Source of the DNA: Eudorina sp. 2006-703-Eu-15
Lineage: Eukaryota > Chlorophyta > Chlorophyceae > Chlamydomonadales > Volvocaceae
Direction of reading: 5' to 3'
DNA: 64,000 bases
Assembly (NCBI GenBank): GCA_003117195.1
Contig: BDSI01000002.1
Coordinates: 387,001 to 451,000 of the forward strand
Below, one piece after another: positions 12,501 through 22,767 of this stretch. Position 1 is the first letter of the stretch; each line of letters starts with the position of its first letter. The notes under the pieces are model-generated. The model did not search any database. It was not told where the DNA came from and saw nothing but the letters and a program-made list of their open reading frames with translations. The position numbers and the translations under genes are program-made.

Positions 12501-12887
12501 TGAATAGGCTGCTGGACTGCTCGGGCCTCTGCCGGGAACGAACCATTCTTAGCATTCCCGTCTTTCCCACGGTAAATCCACCAGGGCGGGTCGCCACTGT
12601 GTGCCACACCGCCGCCGCCTCCTTCCTCACATGGCCATCCAGATGGCCACAGCAACACGGCCGCCAACCTTCCAGCCCACAACAACAGGACTACCGGACA
12701 AAACCGCCCGACAGCGCCTCCCATCAAGCAGTATCCCTTCTCCCGCCCACGCCCCTGATCATGAGCCCATAGACACCGTTCCCCGCCCCCGCGCCTCCCC
12801 CGCAACATCCCACAACCTTGAACCTGATCCCTTCCCCCCAGATGATCCCCAGAACCCACTCCACTCCAGTTTCAGCAGCAGCAAACC
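9526..12887. other. Mostly unassigned intergenic DNA
   Basis: Long stretch between the convergent PYRB (plus) and Phe-tRNA ligase (minus) genes. It should contain both 3' UTRs. Apart from the weak candidate at 10718-10984, several open frames of 60-150 codons exist (for example plus 11139-11381), but none matches a family I know or shows convincing splice chains. No transposase or reverse transcriptase motif was recognised. Confidence 0.5.
10718..10984 (+). CDS. Candidate small one-helix membrane protein
   Basis: Tentative two-exon model: ATG at 10718 to 10762, a 48-base intron (GT at 10763, CAG at 10810 preceded by a pyrimidine-rich tract), and 10811-10984 ending in TGA. The product would have 72 residues: a short Pro/Thr leader (MPTPTPGTELELTGQ), a hydrophobic segment (YMMFGAGGWAAGSVWAVLVE) and a Pro/Gly-rich tail. 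No family is recognised. The intron would be unusually short for this genome, and the first exon may instead be part of a longer transcript. It is kept because the second exon begins at a good acceptor and is open to a stop with a plausible membrane helix. Confidence 0.25.
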
Positions 12888-14213
12888 TCATCGGAGCTCC
12901 ACCTTGAGCACCTCCGCCACCTGCTTCCGCACCTCCGCCTGGAGCGCGTTGATCTCCTCGTCCGTCAGCGACCGCTCCATGGACCGGTACACGATGCGGT
13001 AGCAGTTGGACGTCCGGCCCGTCTTCTTGTTGGTAAAGTTGTCGATCAGCGTCACCTCCTCGACCAGGTCGCCGCCGATGGACCGAACCAGCTCGCACAG
13101 GTTGTTCTCGCTGAACTCGGGCGACACCCAGAACGCCATGTCCTTGTAGCACGCCGGGTACTTGGAGTACGGCTTGAAGCGCGCGGTCAGGTCGCCGGCG
13201 CGGAACTGCTTGAGGAAGCGGTCGTCGTTGGACCAGAAGAGGCGGATGTCGGGCACGTCGAAGAGCACCATGGCCAGGCGCTCAAGGCCGAGCCCGAAGG
13301 CCCAGGCCCTGTGCCCCGGCTTGAAGTTCTCGTCGAGGATGCGCTGCTGCATGACGCCACAGCCGAGGACCTCGAGCCACTTGCCGTTGAAGAAGATTTC
13401 CAGCTCGAAGCTGGGCTCCGTGAAGGGGAAGTAGGCGTCGATCCAGCGGCACTCGACGTCACCGAAGAGGTGCTTGGCGAGGCCCTCGAGCGCGTCCTTC
13501 AGGTCGCGCTCTGCGAGCTCCGTGGCGGAGACGCCGGCCGCTGTCCAATCGGCCTCGTTGAACACGCGCACGCCCTCCATTTGGTGGAACACCGGGTAGT
13601 GGGTCGCGTCGATGGAGTCACGGCGGTAAACGTCCCCGGTGACGAGGAAGGCCGCGTGGCCGGCGCGCAGCGTCTCGGCCTGGTGGGCCGAGGTGTGGCA
13701 GCGGAGGACGGTGTTGCTGTCCACGTAGTAGGTGTCGTTGGGGCTGCGGCTCACGTGATCCGCTGGGACGAGCATCTCGTCAAAGTTTGCGCGGGTGCTG
13801 ACCACGGGATACCGGTCATCGAACTTGGTGAACAGGCCGGGGTTGCGGGCCTCAAAGTAGTCGTAGATGGCCTGCTTGATGATGCCGATGGGGTGCTCGG
13901 GCTGGCGGTGCAGGTCCACGCCCATCTTCTCATAGATATAGTCAGAGATGTTGTTATCGGATGAACCGGTGATCACCTCCTCGCGGCGTGGCTTTCCCGT
14001 TTTCAGTTCCACAGGGGCAGCGACGCAAGCGGGGGCCACAGCGAGCGACCGTCCGGGCCGTGACACAGATTTGAATGCCAGTGGGCACACACGGCCTTGA
14101 AATCCGCTGCTAATTGGGAGCCGTATGCATGGCTGCCGTGCCCCCGTCGCTGCGTGAGGCGCATTCACATTACGCCAAGCAGTGGCCGGTATCTTCATCT
14201 GGGCAAACGACAT
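12888..14213 (-). CDS. FARS2: Organellar phenylalanyl-tRNA synthetase (single-chain type)
   Basis: Charges tRNA-Phe in mitochondria and/or chloroplast. One uninterrupted frame of 441 residues, the usual length for the monomeric organellar enzyme. The first ~80 residues are basic, Ala/Ser/Pro-rich and acid-poor, as expected of an organelle-targeting peptide. The class II core follows: motif 2 region with GDVYRRDSIDATHYPVFHQ and motif 3 with GLGLERLAM; the C-terminal part is the ferredoxin-fold anticodon-binding domain (from about YSKYPACYKDMAFW to the end). The start is the ATG at 14213 (context GAAAATGTCG, a good algal start context); the frame continues upstream but without another ATG and with sequence unlike a transit peptide. 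It has no introns, unlike every other gene here. The downstream gene PYRB is convergent. Confidence 0.93.
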   Translation of the reverse strand: MSFAQMKIPATAWRNVNAPHAATGARQPCIRLPISSGFQGRVCPLAFKSVSRPGRSLAVAPACVAAPVELKTGKPRREEVITGSSDNNISDYIYEKMGVDLHRQPEHPIGIIKQAIYDYFEARNPGLFTKFDDRYPVVSTRANFDEMLVPADHVSRSPNDTYYVDSNTVLRCHTSAHQAETLRAGHAAFLVTGDVYRRDSIDATHYPVFHQMEGVRVFNEADWTAAGVSATELAERDLKDALEGLAKHLFGDVECRWIDAYFPFTEPSFELEIFFNGKWLEVLGCGVMQQRILDENFKPGHRAWAFGLGLERLAMVLFDVPDIRLFWSNDDRFLKQFRAGDLTARFKPYSKYPACYKDMAFWVSPEFSENNLCELVRSIGGDLVEEVTLIDNFTNKKTGRTSNCYRIVYRSMERSLTDEEINALQAEVRKQVAEVLKVELR

Positions 14214-15381
14214 TTTCGGTATGACGTCTAAACCTACTGAGTCAACGCGCTTGCAACACAGGGCACAACGTATGTTGCACCTGGGTGGTTTCCGGTCCAG
14301 TAATTCCGCCGTACGGTCGTACAGAACATTTTTTGGTGCCAATCTTTCCTTCGCATACTTTCAGGGTTCATCTCTGTTACGCAAGTTGCGACATAGGACT
14401 AAATCTTCGGCACAACTACTAAGGTAGCATAGCTCTCATCTTGACCTATACATTTACGCTTAGCCTTTTGATTTTCAGGTCGCTTATAATTAATTGACTC
14501 TCTGATTAGTGCGGTATCCGGATCGGTATCCGGATGATCATATCACTGCTGCGGCAACGTTTCAGCAAAATCGCTTTGTCGCCATTTATGCACTCGCGTT
14601 CGGGGCCGGTACTTCTTAGTTACTCCTTTCGCAATTAGAACTAGAAACGAATGACCAGATTTGAAAGCCGAGATGCGCACAATTTAGCCTGAAAAGTGCA
14701 AGATGTCACCTTGCAAACCACTGTTACAGGCTTACTACTTGGCACTGCCTCGATACTATCCAGGACAGCCACCTCGCACGTATCCCACGTCCCCCTGCCT
14801 AGAACCAGCAGTGGGCTGCCCAAACTCAGAGAAATCCCGTTGTTACCCGCTGGGCCGGACTGCAACACGACCCCGTCCGGTCAGTCCGGTACCCTACTCC
14901 ACCCGCCCAGACACGCAGCACTGCAAACCCATGCAACAATACTGTCATGGGGGATGATGTTTAAACCCGACCCAAACAATGTACAGTGTCAGAGCTGATT
15001 GTCAGTGCACGGAAGCACCGGGCCCCATACCCCATGGGCTCCATTACGCATACCCCTTCCATCGCTGCAGCAGGTAACAGTATAACACCCCATACTTGGG
15101 GCCCCACGCAACCAGTGACCCCCTGCCGCTTGGAGAACGCCGATCAATGTCATCACCACCCAAGGTTCAGCGCCGTAATCCCTTCAGCGCCATCGTTCAT
15201 ACTACGTGGATTCATGCTGAGCACGTCAGCTCGCCTTTCCCCAAAATCTTCCTTGGCATTGGAGCCCCGGCGAGCTCCTACTACCTACATATCAAGTGCC
15301 ATCGGAAGCGTCTGTCCGCCCATGGCCGGCGCGCGGATCGCATTACACGCAGGCACCGCACCTCCCTCGTAAGCGCACCCC
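14214..15381. other. Intergenic region between two minus-strand genes
   Basis: Contains the promoter side of the Phe-tRNA ligase gene (14214 upward, locally AT-richer) and the 3' flank of the dynamin gene. No open frame here resembles a known protein and no repeat stands out. Confidence 0.5.
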
Positions 15382-18300
15382 CTACCGTGCCCCAGGTGGC
15401 GGCGGCGGCGGCCGCCGCTGAGCAGCCATGGGTTGGCCCATCGGCTGGCCCATCGGCTGGCCCATCGGCTGGCCCATTGGCGCACCCATCGGCGCATTCG
15501 GTGGCGGCCGCATGCTCGGGGGCCGACCCAGCTGGGTCCCTGGCGGGACGCCAACGCCCGCCATCGGCGGCGGCATTCCACCTGGCGGTGCCATCGGCCG
15601 CGGCGGGGGCACGCCGGGCTGCGGCGAATGCGGCGCGCCACCAGGCGGCCCATGTGGCGGCCCATGTGGCGGCCCACCCGGTACACCTGGAGGGCCGCGC
15701 GGCGGCGCGGCACCGCCGCCCTGCGGCGGTAGTGGCCCTCCTTTCCCGGCTGGCGGCGGGGTGGCCATCGGCGGCTTGATGTACCAGTTGAAGCGGGCGC
15801 AGTCAGGCGCGTATTGGCCGCTGAATTTCTCGTCGAAATACTTGAACTGTTCCGGCGTAAGCATGTCCTTGAGTCCAGCACACGCGAAGACGAGGGCCTG
15901 TGTGGCGATCAGGGGTGAGCGCCGTCGCTGAGGTGAAAACTGCTGTGGAGCTGGTGGTACGCGTTAGCCGTCCCAAACATGTCTGCTTGGCAGATTATGC
16001 GACTGTGCCTCCAGTCGGTCCGTCCGACCCGTCCCCTGCTGACCAGAGCATGGGAAGCGGCGAACCACATGCGACCCCACTTACCGGCAACGGCACTCGC
16101 TCCTTCCGGTCTGCTGGCGCCGCCATGTTCTGCCGCTCCAGTACTTGCTGAATCTGCGGGACGCGGCGTGCACGGAGCATCAGCCAGCTGTTGCACAGCG
16201 CTAAGAGCAGCAAAAAGAAAATCAACGGTGCATCCCGCACACGCCGACACTCATGCGCCAGAGTTGTACTCCGCAAGACCACAGTACTACCTCAAGACCA
16301 CATGCAACCTCGCCTCCCATGTTTGCCGCTTGTTTGCACACCAGGAAACCTCATGAAGAGAGAGAGAAAGCGTACCTGGCTGCCACACAACAGTTCCTTT
16401 CCTCCTTCCCTGCCCTACCCGACCCCGCCCACCTGGAAGATTGCGGTTTTGACGTCTTCCAAACAGGCCCGCGCCGCCTTGCGCTTCTCGATGATGGGCT
16501 CGTCCTCCCGCAGCAGGTTTTCCAGCTGGATCGGAGTCAGGTGGTGGATGACCGTGAACAGCCGCTCCAGCAGGTTCTTCTCCGACTTGCGGATCTGCGC
16601 ACGCGAGCGCAGAACAAGCAAGGTCATTGTTATTGGTCGGCATCGTTGCCGTGGCTGCACTCCAAGGGATCGGCCAGAGTGAGGGCCGCATATACCCGCG
16701 CAACAAGTGCTTGGCCCAGCCTCTTCCCATTCACTTTCCGTAACTGTCACTCGTAGATCGCAAGCATCGTGACAGCCGGGCGCAGCCGGACGACGTCGCT
16801 CTGGTATGCGGTCCAGACGCCCTTCCCCCCGGTCCTTTGAAGGCCCCGCACACACAACGAATTACATCATTTCAGGTCAGGTGACACTACCGCGGTTAGG
16901 CGGTTTAAGGTCCTGGGTTCGAGTCCCAGGGTGACCCCCGACATTGTTCGGGAGCATGAGATTATGGCTAGCTGCTGAGATGTGGAGTTGAGATCACAGT
17001 TGATGGATTGAGATTCGCACGCTAGATCGGTGGCGATTGCTGAACCCTTTGTCTCTACGGATGTGCGGGTGAATGGATGAGGTGGGATCCTTGGCTGGCA
17101 GGATCAACCGCCTTGGACCCTCGGTTCGTATGGCGTAGGTTCGGTGTGATGATGGTTGAAGGTGTCCTATAGCATCATATAAAACCGCGACATAAACCCT
17201 TAGACAGGGCCCGGAAGCCTATCCACACTGTAACGGCACTACATCATTTGCAGATTCGTCATCGCGGGCCCCTCACCATGCAGTGGACAATAGCCTTGGG
17301 CACGGTGATCACAATGGTGTCGCAGATGCAGTTCATGTAGAGCTGCATGTCGGAGGCCACTTGATCCAGCAGCGCGTCGTAACGCACGTCCCAAGCGGCC
17401 GCGGGGCCGGCGGCGCGTGCCAGACGGTCCTTTAGGCGCATCGGGTTGAGCAACTGCTGCGGGGCAGGCCACAGCCGACCCTCGGTGTCGCGTACCGCAT
17501 CAGCCCTGCACAGCGGGGTGATATTAGGTGGTGCGAGGCTCCGGATCACGTCAGGGCTCCATGCGCTATGCCAGGCCTCCATCGCCGAGTGCCGAGGTCA
17601 GTGCCGGTGTTGGCCATAACTATCCCCTTGGGCGCGCAGTCATGACACGGAGTCATCGCAACAATGTGTCTGCTGAGTCGCGTCCAGCAGGTGCCGAGTC
17701 TACAATCATCTACCTCCCATGCTCCATGTCGGTCTTAGAGTGCTTCGCGCTGGGGCGGGAAAGCAAAGCAGGCAGTCGGTGCCCCACGGCGTCCACCCAC
17801 CGGAACGCGGCCGAGCCCTCGCCGAGGTGTGTGTCCAGCACGGGCTCGGCATCCTTGGCCCAGCTGAGGTCGCTGTCATCGAACGGCACCCCCTGCGCGG
17901 GCCCAACGCCTCCGAAACCAGCACCAAACACCGCGGAGCCCGACGCGGCGCCTGCTGCGGGCGGCATGCCAGGCTGCCCGGGGACGGCCCCCGGTTGCCC
18001 AGCAACGCTGCAGGAACCAGAGACCAGGCAGCAAGGTAAGACGGCTCACAAGCGGAAGAAGGCAAAGGGCAAGAATGTACAACATAGTCAAACCTGAAAT
18101 TGGAAGCCGACATTACCGAGACAAGACCGCCAGTCCTGGGGTACGCGGCGACTGTGCCACAAGACGACCCTAATCGGCCCCCAATCGGCACAGCGTGCTT
18201 CAAAACCCAGTGCACCGCAGCGGGTGGGTCAGAAGATATTTTTCATTCCCTGCGCACGCTTTCGTTCCAGCACAGCCTCCGCCTTTTATCACGTCACTGC

Positions 18301-21300
18301 CAGGCACGGCCTTCCTAGATGCAATCGATCGCTATGTCGCCTCACCTGGGTCCGCTGCCCGGCTGCCCACCCGGAGGTGCCGGGGCGCCCGGCTGGCCGC
18401 CCGGCTGCTGCCCGCCAGCTGCGGGCGCACCAGCTGCACCCTGCGGGTTCGCCGGCCGACGCGGCTCCGCCGCTTTGCGCAACTTCGCAAGCCACGTCAG
18501 CTTGCTGTCCATGTTCTCTGCATGCAGATGCGGCATTTTCGTTACGTTTCCGCGGATTTTGCAGCTCTGGTGCGTGCCAGATGCCTTGCGAGAAGCACGG
18601 CAAACATACATTGCCGGCGTCGATAAGATGCGTGCATCGCTGTGCCTGTCCGCAACTGCGATTCACTTCGCACCAATCGTGGCCCGTTCCGTCCTCCCGC
18701 GCAGTAGTCGGACTCTTGCGGTTACCTGACCACGTGTCGGCAGACCCGACCGACAACGGGACTGCTAGGACGACCATACAAACCCCAACATGCACACTCC
18801 TTGTCCCGTTTGCATTTGGAGCCCCGGTCCGGCCCTCCTCCGCACCCGCTCGCATGATGATAGCGTTGTGGTCCTTGACGGCAACGCCCCGAGGGTCCTT
18901 GTGGCGGATGCGGATCATGAGCCAGCCCTTGTCCTGGGGGTTCAGCGTCGGGGGCCCCGAGCCGGGCGGGCGCGGGTTGCCCTTGTCGTCCAGGTCCTCG
19001 ACGATGCACTCTGAGGGAAAGCGATGGGCAGCCCACGACACGAGGCCATGGCGCACATGGATAGTCTTTCACCGAACGGACGTGTTTGGGGAGGGCAACA
19101 GCGAACACATGTCCTGGGTCCGCAGCAACTCAAGGTCGCCCGCTGGGCATCCACATAAAAAGCACCGCGCCATCGCCATCCTTAATCGTCCGGCTAGGTG
19201 CTTGCCCAGCAGATCAACCCCCGTGTGATGGGTTCGTCAAGGGTTCGTCTTGGCCCGTTTTTCTTTCCAACAACCCGCAAGTCCCATGGCGCCCAGTCGT
19301 TCGGGACCGACCGGCAATGTTGACCTGGCCACGCAGGCCCGTGGGCTTGGACACGTCTTCCGGACTCTTGAAGTAATACAGCACGCGCTGGCTCTCCGAG
19401 AACACGAAGAAGCGCCGCTGCCATTTCATCGCCTCCAGGAAGCGCGCCGAGTCATCGGACACGTACTTGTCGAAGTAGCCGGCAATGAAGTCGTCAGCGT
19501 TGGAAACGTTGAAGCCCGGCCCTGATGGGGCAGACCGTAGCGTTATGGAAAACCGCCAAACATTTCTAAACCGTCAAGCGTCAGGTTGCTTCACTTCGCC
19601 CTTTTTAGGCAGCAGGGACACCCTCAGGCGAAGATCGAGCATTACCGCGCGCATACCATCGGCCCTCTTAACCGAGCCGATCCCTTAATGGGCGCGTTCC
19701 ATGCCGTCCAGCAAGATGCTACAGTGCGAGTACAATTGCTCACCGGTGGGGCGTGGCGGGGACTTGCCGTCGTCTGAGTCGTCGTCCGCAGCTGGCGCGC
19801 CGTTCGGCGGCGGCGGGGTGCCGGGGGGCGCGGCGGGGAGCGCGCCTGGAGTCGACTGCGGCTGGGGGGTCCCAGCGGCTGGGCCAAACGACGGAAAGAA
19901 CTTTGCCGCCGTTTGCTTCGTCTGCGCTACAATGCCCTTAGGCTGATCCACGCCGCCCTTGGCTGCCATGGCTGCGCGCATCTGCTCCTGCTGCTTGATC
20001 CTGTTGTACCGGTGGTAGGTGGTGTGGCGAAAGAAGCCGGCTGTGATGTAGGTGCGCTCCATGTCCACAAGCATATGGGCCACTGCGGGAGACGTGGCAA
20101 CGGCCGTGCCATCGGTCGCACCGTCCTTCAGATGGTTAGTCAGAGGATTGCATGCCGACAAAGCTGCGCAGCGCCTGCGCGATGCAGCCACTCTAAAGCT
20201 TGCAGACAAGGGCTTAAAGCCAGACGGCTCTGGCAGACGCGGAACGAAAGCACGGGAACCGGATCCCGCGCGCTGCGGCTCACCAGACCCCAACACGCCT
20301 TCTCGCGTGACCCAGCACGTGACGGAGATGTGCAAGCGGTTGTCCCATCGGACCAATCCCGTAGTCCCACAGTTACCGTGCCCGGAGCCAGTTCCCAGAA
20401 CCCAAAGGCCGCAAGCTCACTCTTCACGCTGTCCTTCTTCCACTCGTCGAGCGCTGAGATAATTGCCGGCATGACCACGTTCTTGAAGTCCGGCACGTAC
20501 ATGGGCATCGCGCCCATGAGAGCGGCCTCCGTGAACTGCCCCGCCTTCTCCGCGGCCTCCCTGCGCAAGTCGCGACAAATCCGGTCAGGGAAACACTCGT
20601 ACGTAGTCCTCTACGCTTTCGCAGCCTTCGTGTTCGTTCCATGGTTAAGCGTGCTTACGAAACCTCGACGTTCGCCTGTCTTCGCGGTGCTTGCTGGCTG
20701 TCCTGGGGCGCCCAGTTCCCGCGTTTCTTTCTAGCAACCGCCCCCCCGGTCGCATTCCGGGCGCACGCTTCGTGCATGCAGCCCACACGCCCCGCTGTTG
20801 GACAGCGCGCTTTCCTTGACCAGTTGACCACAGCCTCAACGGTCCAGCCCGCGCTGACGAGTCGGGACCGTCCCTGCCGTCCATTGCCCATACCCGCCCC
20901 CAAACATTCCAAGCGACGAACGGGCGCCCAGGGATAAGTGGCCGGCCAGACACTGCGCGAGTCGCTTTTCCAGTGGTTCAGTACAGGTCTGCAACCCACA
21001 TCTATGAGCTTGGGGCCCGAAGTTGGGAGCTCCGAGGACACAGCGACTCTTTGCAAGCATGATGGTGATGTCAATATGGGTAGAAGCGTTGCACTTACGG
21101 GAAGCCGGACCGCACAGTCCGCCCGGTTTGCTCGATCACACATCACCCAGATGCTGACCACATCATGTAGGGCGGCCGCGAATTCGATTACGCACCGTGC
21201 GGCATTCACGCAAAGGTTGTAGACCTCCTCCACGCACGTGTTCACCGGCTCCGTAACACTGTCGAGGGCCTGGTTTGAAAGCGTCCGCAGGCCGTTCTCT

Positions 21301-22767
21301 GGCGCCACAAGGCTGGGATAGTACCCATCAGCTTGGCGGCAAACCTGGGGTAAGTACACGGCGCGCAGCAAAAAGTTTGGCTGTTGGGTTTATTAACCCC
21401 GCGCAAACCATGTACACAAGACCCTATTGATGACAGCTGTGGTGCCCGCCCCGGTGGCGGTGGCGCGCATGTCCGTAGTTAGGCCAAATGGAGTAGTTAG
21501 GCACCAACAGCTCGGACATCCAGACCAACAAGGCAACCCCTCAATGTCGATATGCAAACTTGCCGTTTTGACATTCTTCAGGTCGAAGACCTTGTCCATC
21601 GGCAGCTTCTTCACCTTCCCAGCCAGGCCACCCTCGCTGAGGAAGGCCTCCTTGATTTTGCTGGCGACCGGCGATTCCTGGGAGAGTATGCACGTCAGGC
21701 CCATTAGTTATGAAGCGACTGAGTGGATCCAACCGTGGATTAGGCCTGCCTGAAGTGGTTAATAGATATGGTTTCACCCAAATGACGGGAGTTCACAACC
21801 TGCACCGCCGGTTAGGTGCGCTGTACTCTGCCCGAAACCCGGCTCGAAACCCCAACACGAGCGTGCAAGACGTCCCAGATCAACCTCCTGGCCCGGTAAG
21901 GCGCCCTACCTATGTTGCACACGACTCCCGAGAGGATACCCCTAGACAGGCTTACGTTGATGAATGAGGTGTAAGCACGCTCGAAGCCTCGGCAAAGCTC
22001 GAACACCTCCTTGATACCAGCAGGTGCTTCGCCATATTGTAATACCACTTTCTCAAGGGCTATACGTTTTTCCTGAAGTCTATACAGAACCTGCAGAACG
22101 AAAATTGGGTGCGAGACGGCATGAGACTACCAGCCTAAGCTATTGACCTGTATGACGTGGGCGTTTGCAGCTAAAGACATTTGTTTTATTATTGCAAGAT
22201 CATAAGTGTGGCTTCAACGCTTGCGGAAAGGCAGAAGACGGTGCGGGTAGGTGCGATCAGCTCCAACTGGTTGCGAGGCCGACCCTCACCGTCTCCAAGC
22301 CTTGCGTAGGAGCATCTATCGTCTGAGTTGCAAGCGCCGCCATCGCGCTGCAAGGGTGCCCAGCTTGCACTCACAACGCCATGAAACAAATCGCCAAAGT
22401 CAGGTGCAACCTTTGCAGCAGCGACTGGATAACTATAAAATTAAGAAAACGTTGTTGAACACATACAATTGCATAAGTAACGCCCAAGGAACGTAACTTG
22501 GGGTGTTGTTGCCGTTGCAATGAGGCAGTTGTTTCCGTGCAGGTCGTACCGAAAGACGGCAATATAAACCGCGTCATAGGCATAGAAATGAGAGTTATCG
22601 TTGTGCAACTTAGTTTTCCCTATGAAACGTCCTTATACGTACTTGGTAAGGATCCATTTCACAAGGATACAGTTCACCATTACACTTACAAGTGCGCGAG
22701 GCTCGGCGGCTGCACCCTGTTTGCAAGTCTTTTGCTTCCAATCTGAGTGGGCAGCGCGCATCTTCGT
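15382..22767 (-). CDS. Dynamin-related protein, DRP2-like (GTPase exons unresolved)
   Basis: Membrane-scission GTPase of the classical dynamin/plant DRP2 layout. Exons joined in phase: 22090-21956, 21677-21564, 21344-21196 (stalk; KLPMDKVFDLKNVK, ADGYYPSLVAPENGLR), 20560-20421, 20082-19744 (MVAHMLVDMERTYITAGFF), 19521-19312 and 19010-18846 plus start of 18517-18346 (PH domain; WQRRFFVFSESQRVLYYF to SKLTWLAKLRKA), 18007-17714 (Gly/Pro-rich linker), 17505-17277, 16594-16433, 16153-16085 (GED; NPMRLKDRL, DTIVITVPKAIVHCMIRKSE, LERLFTVIHH) and 15897-15382 (proline-rich tail with PMGQ repeats, stop TAG). The intron after 21564 uses GC as donor. Tentative further exons are 22347-22290, a 22-nt exon near 22415-22436 and one ending near 22692. 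The N-terminal GTPase domain with its P-loop and DxxG motifs was not found, so the 5' boundary is a guess. Confidence 0.85.
15425..15482 (-). repeat. 12-bp repeat coding PMGQ units in the dynamin tail
   Basis: Near-perfect tandem copies of a 12-base unit (GGCTGGCCCATC on the plus strand) in the last dynamin exon. Read on the coding strand each unit gives Pro-Met-Gly-Gln. The proline-rich tail is the part of dynamins that binds SH3 partners, so repeat-number change would alter that tail without shifting frame. Confidence 0.75.
16880..16940 (+). repeat. tRNA-like 3' fragment (possible SINE head)
   Basis: Contains a perfect T-arm (CTGGG, loop TTCGAGT, CCCAG) with a consensus internal B box GGTTCGAGTCC, followed by GGTGACC as an acceptor-like 3' strand. 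Upstream only a small hairpin (CCGC/GCGG) is present; no matching D arm or anticodon arm could be built. It lies in a dynamin intron in the opposite orientation. Most likely a tRNA pseudogene fragment or tRNA-derived SINE, not a functional tRNA. Confidence 0.45.

Noticed and set aside
14214..14342. Longer N-terminus for the Phe-tRNA ligase
   Set aside because: The extension begins at TTG, has no ATG, and is unlike a targeting peptide; 14213 is the first ATG in frame.
22496..22640. Minus-strand frame containing DLHG, considered as the dynamin DLPG motif
   Set aside because: Flanking residues do not match a dynamin GTPase and no P-loop or TKxD motif accompanies it.
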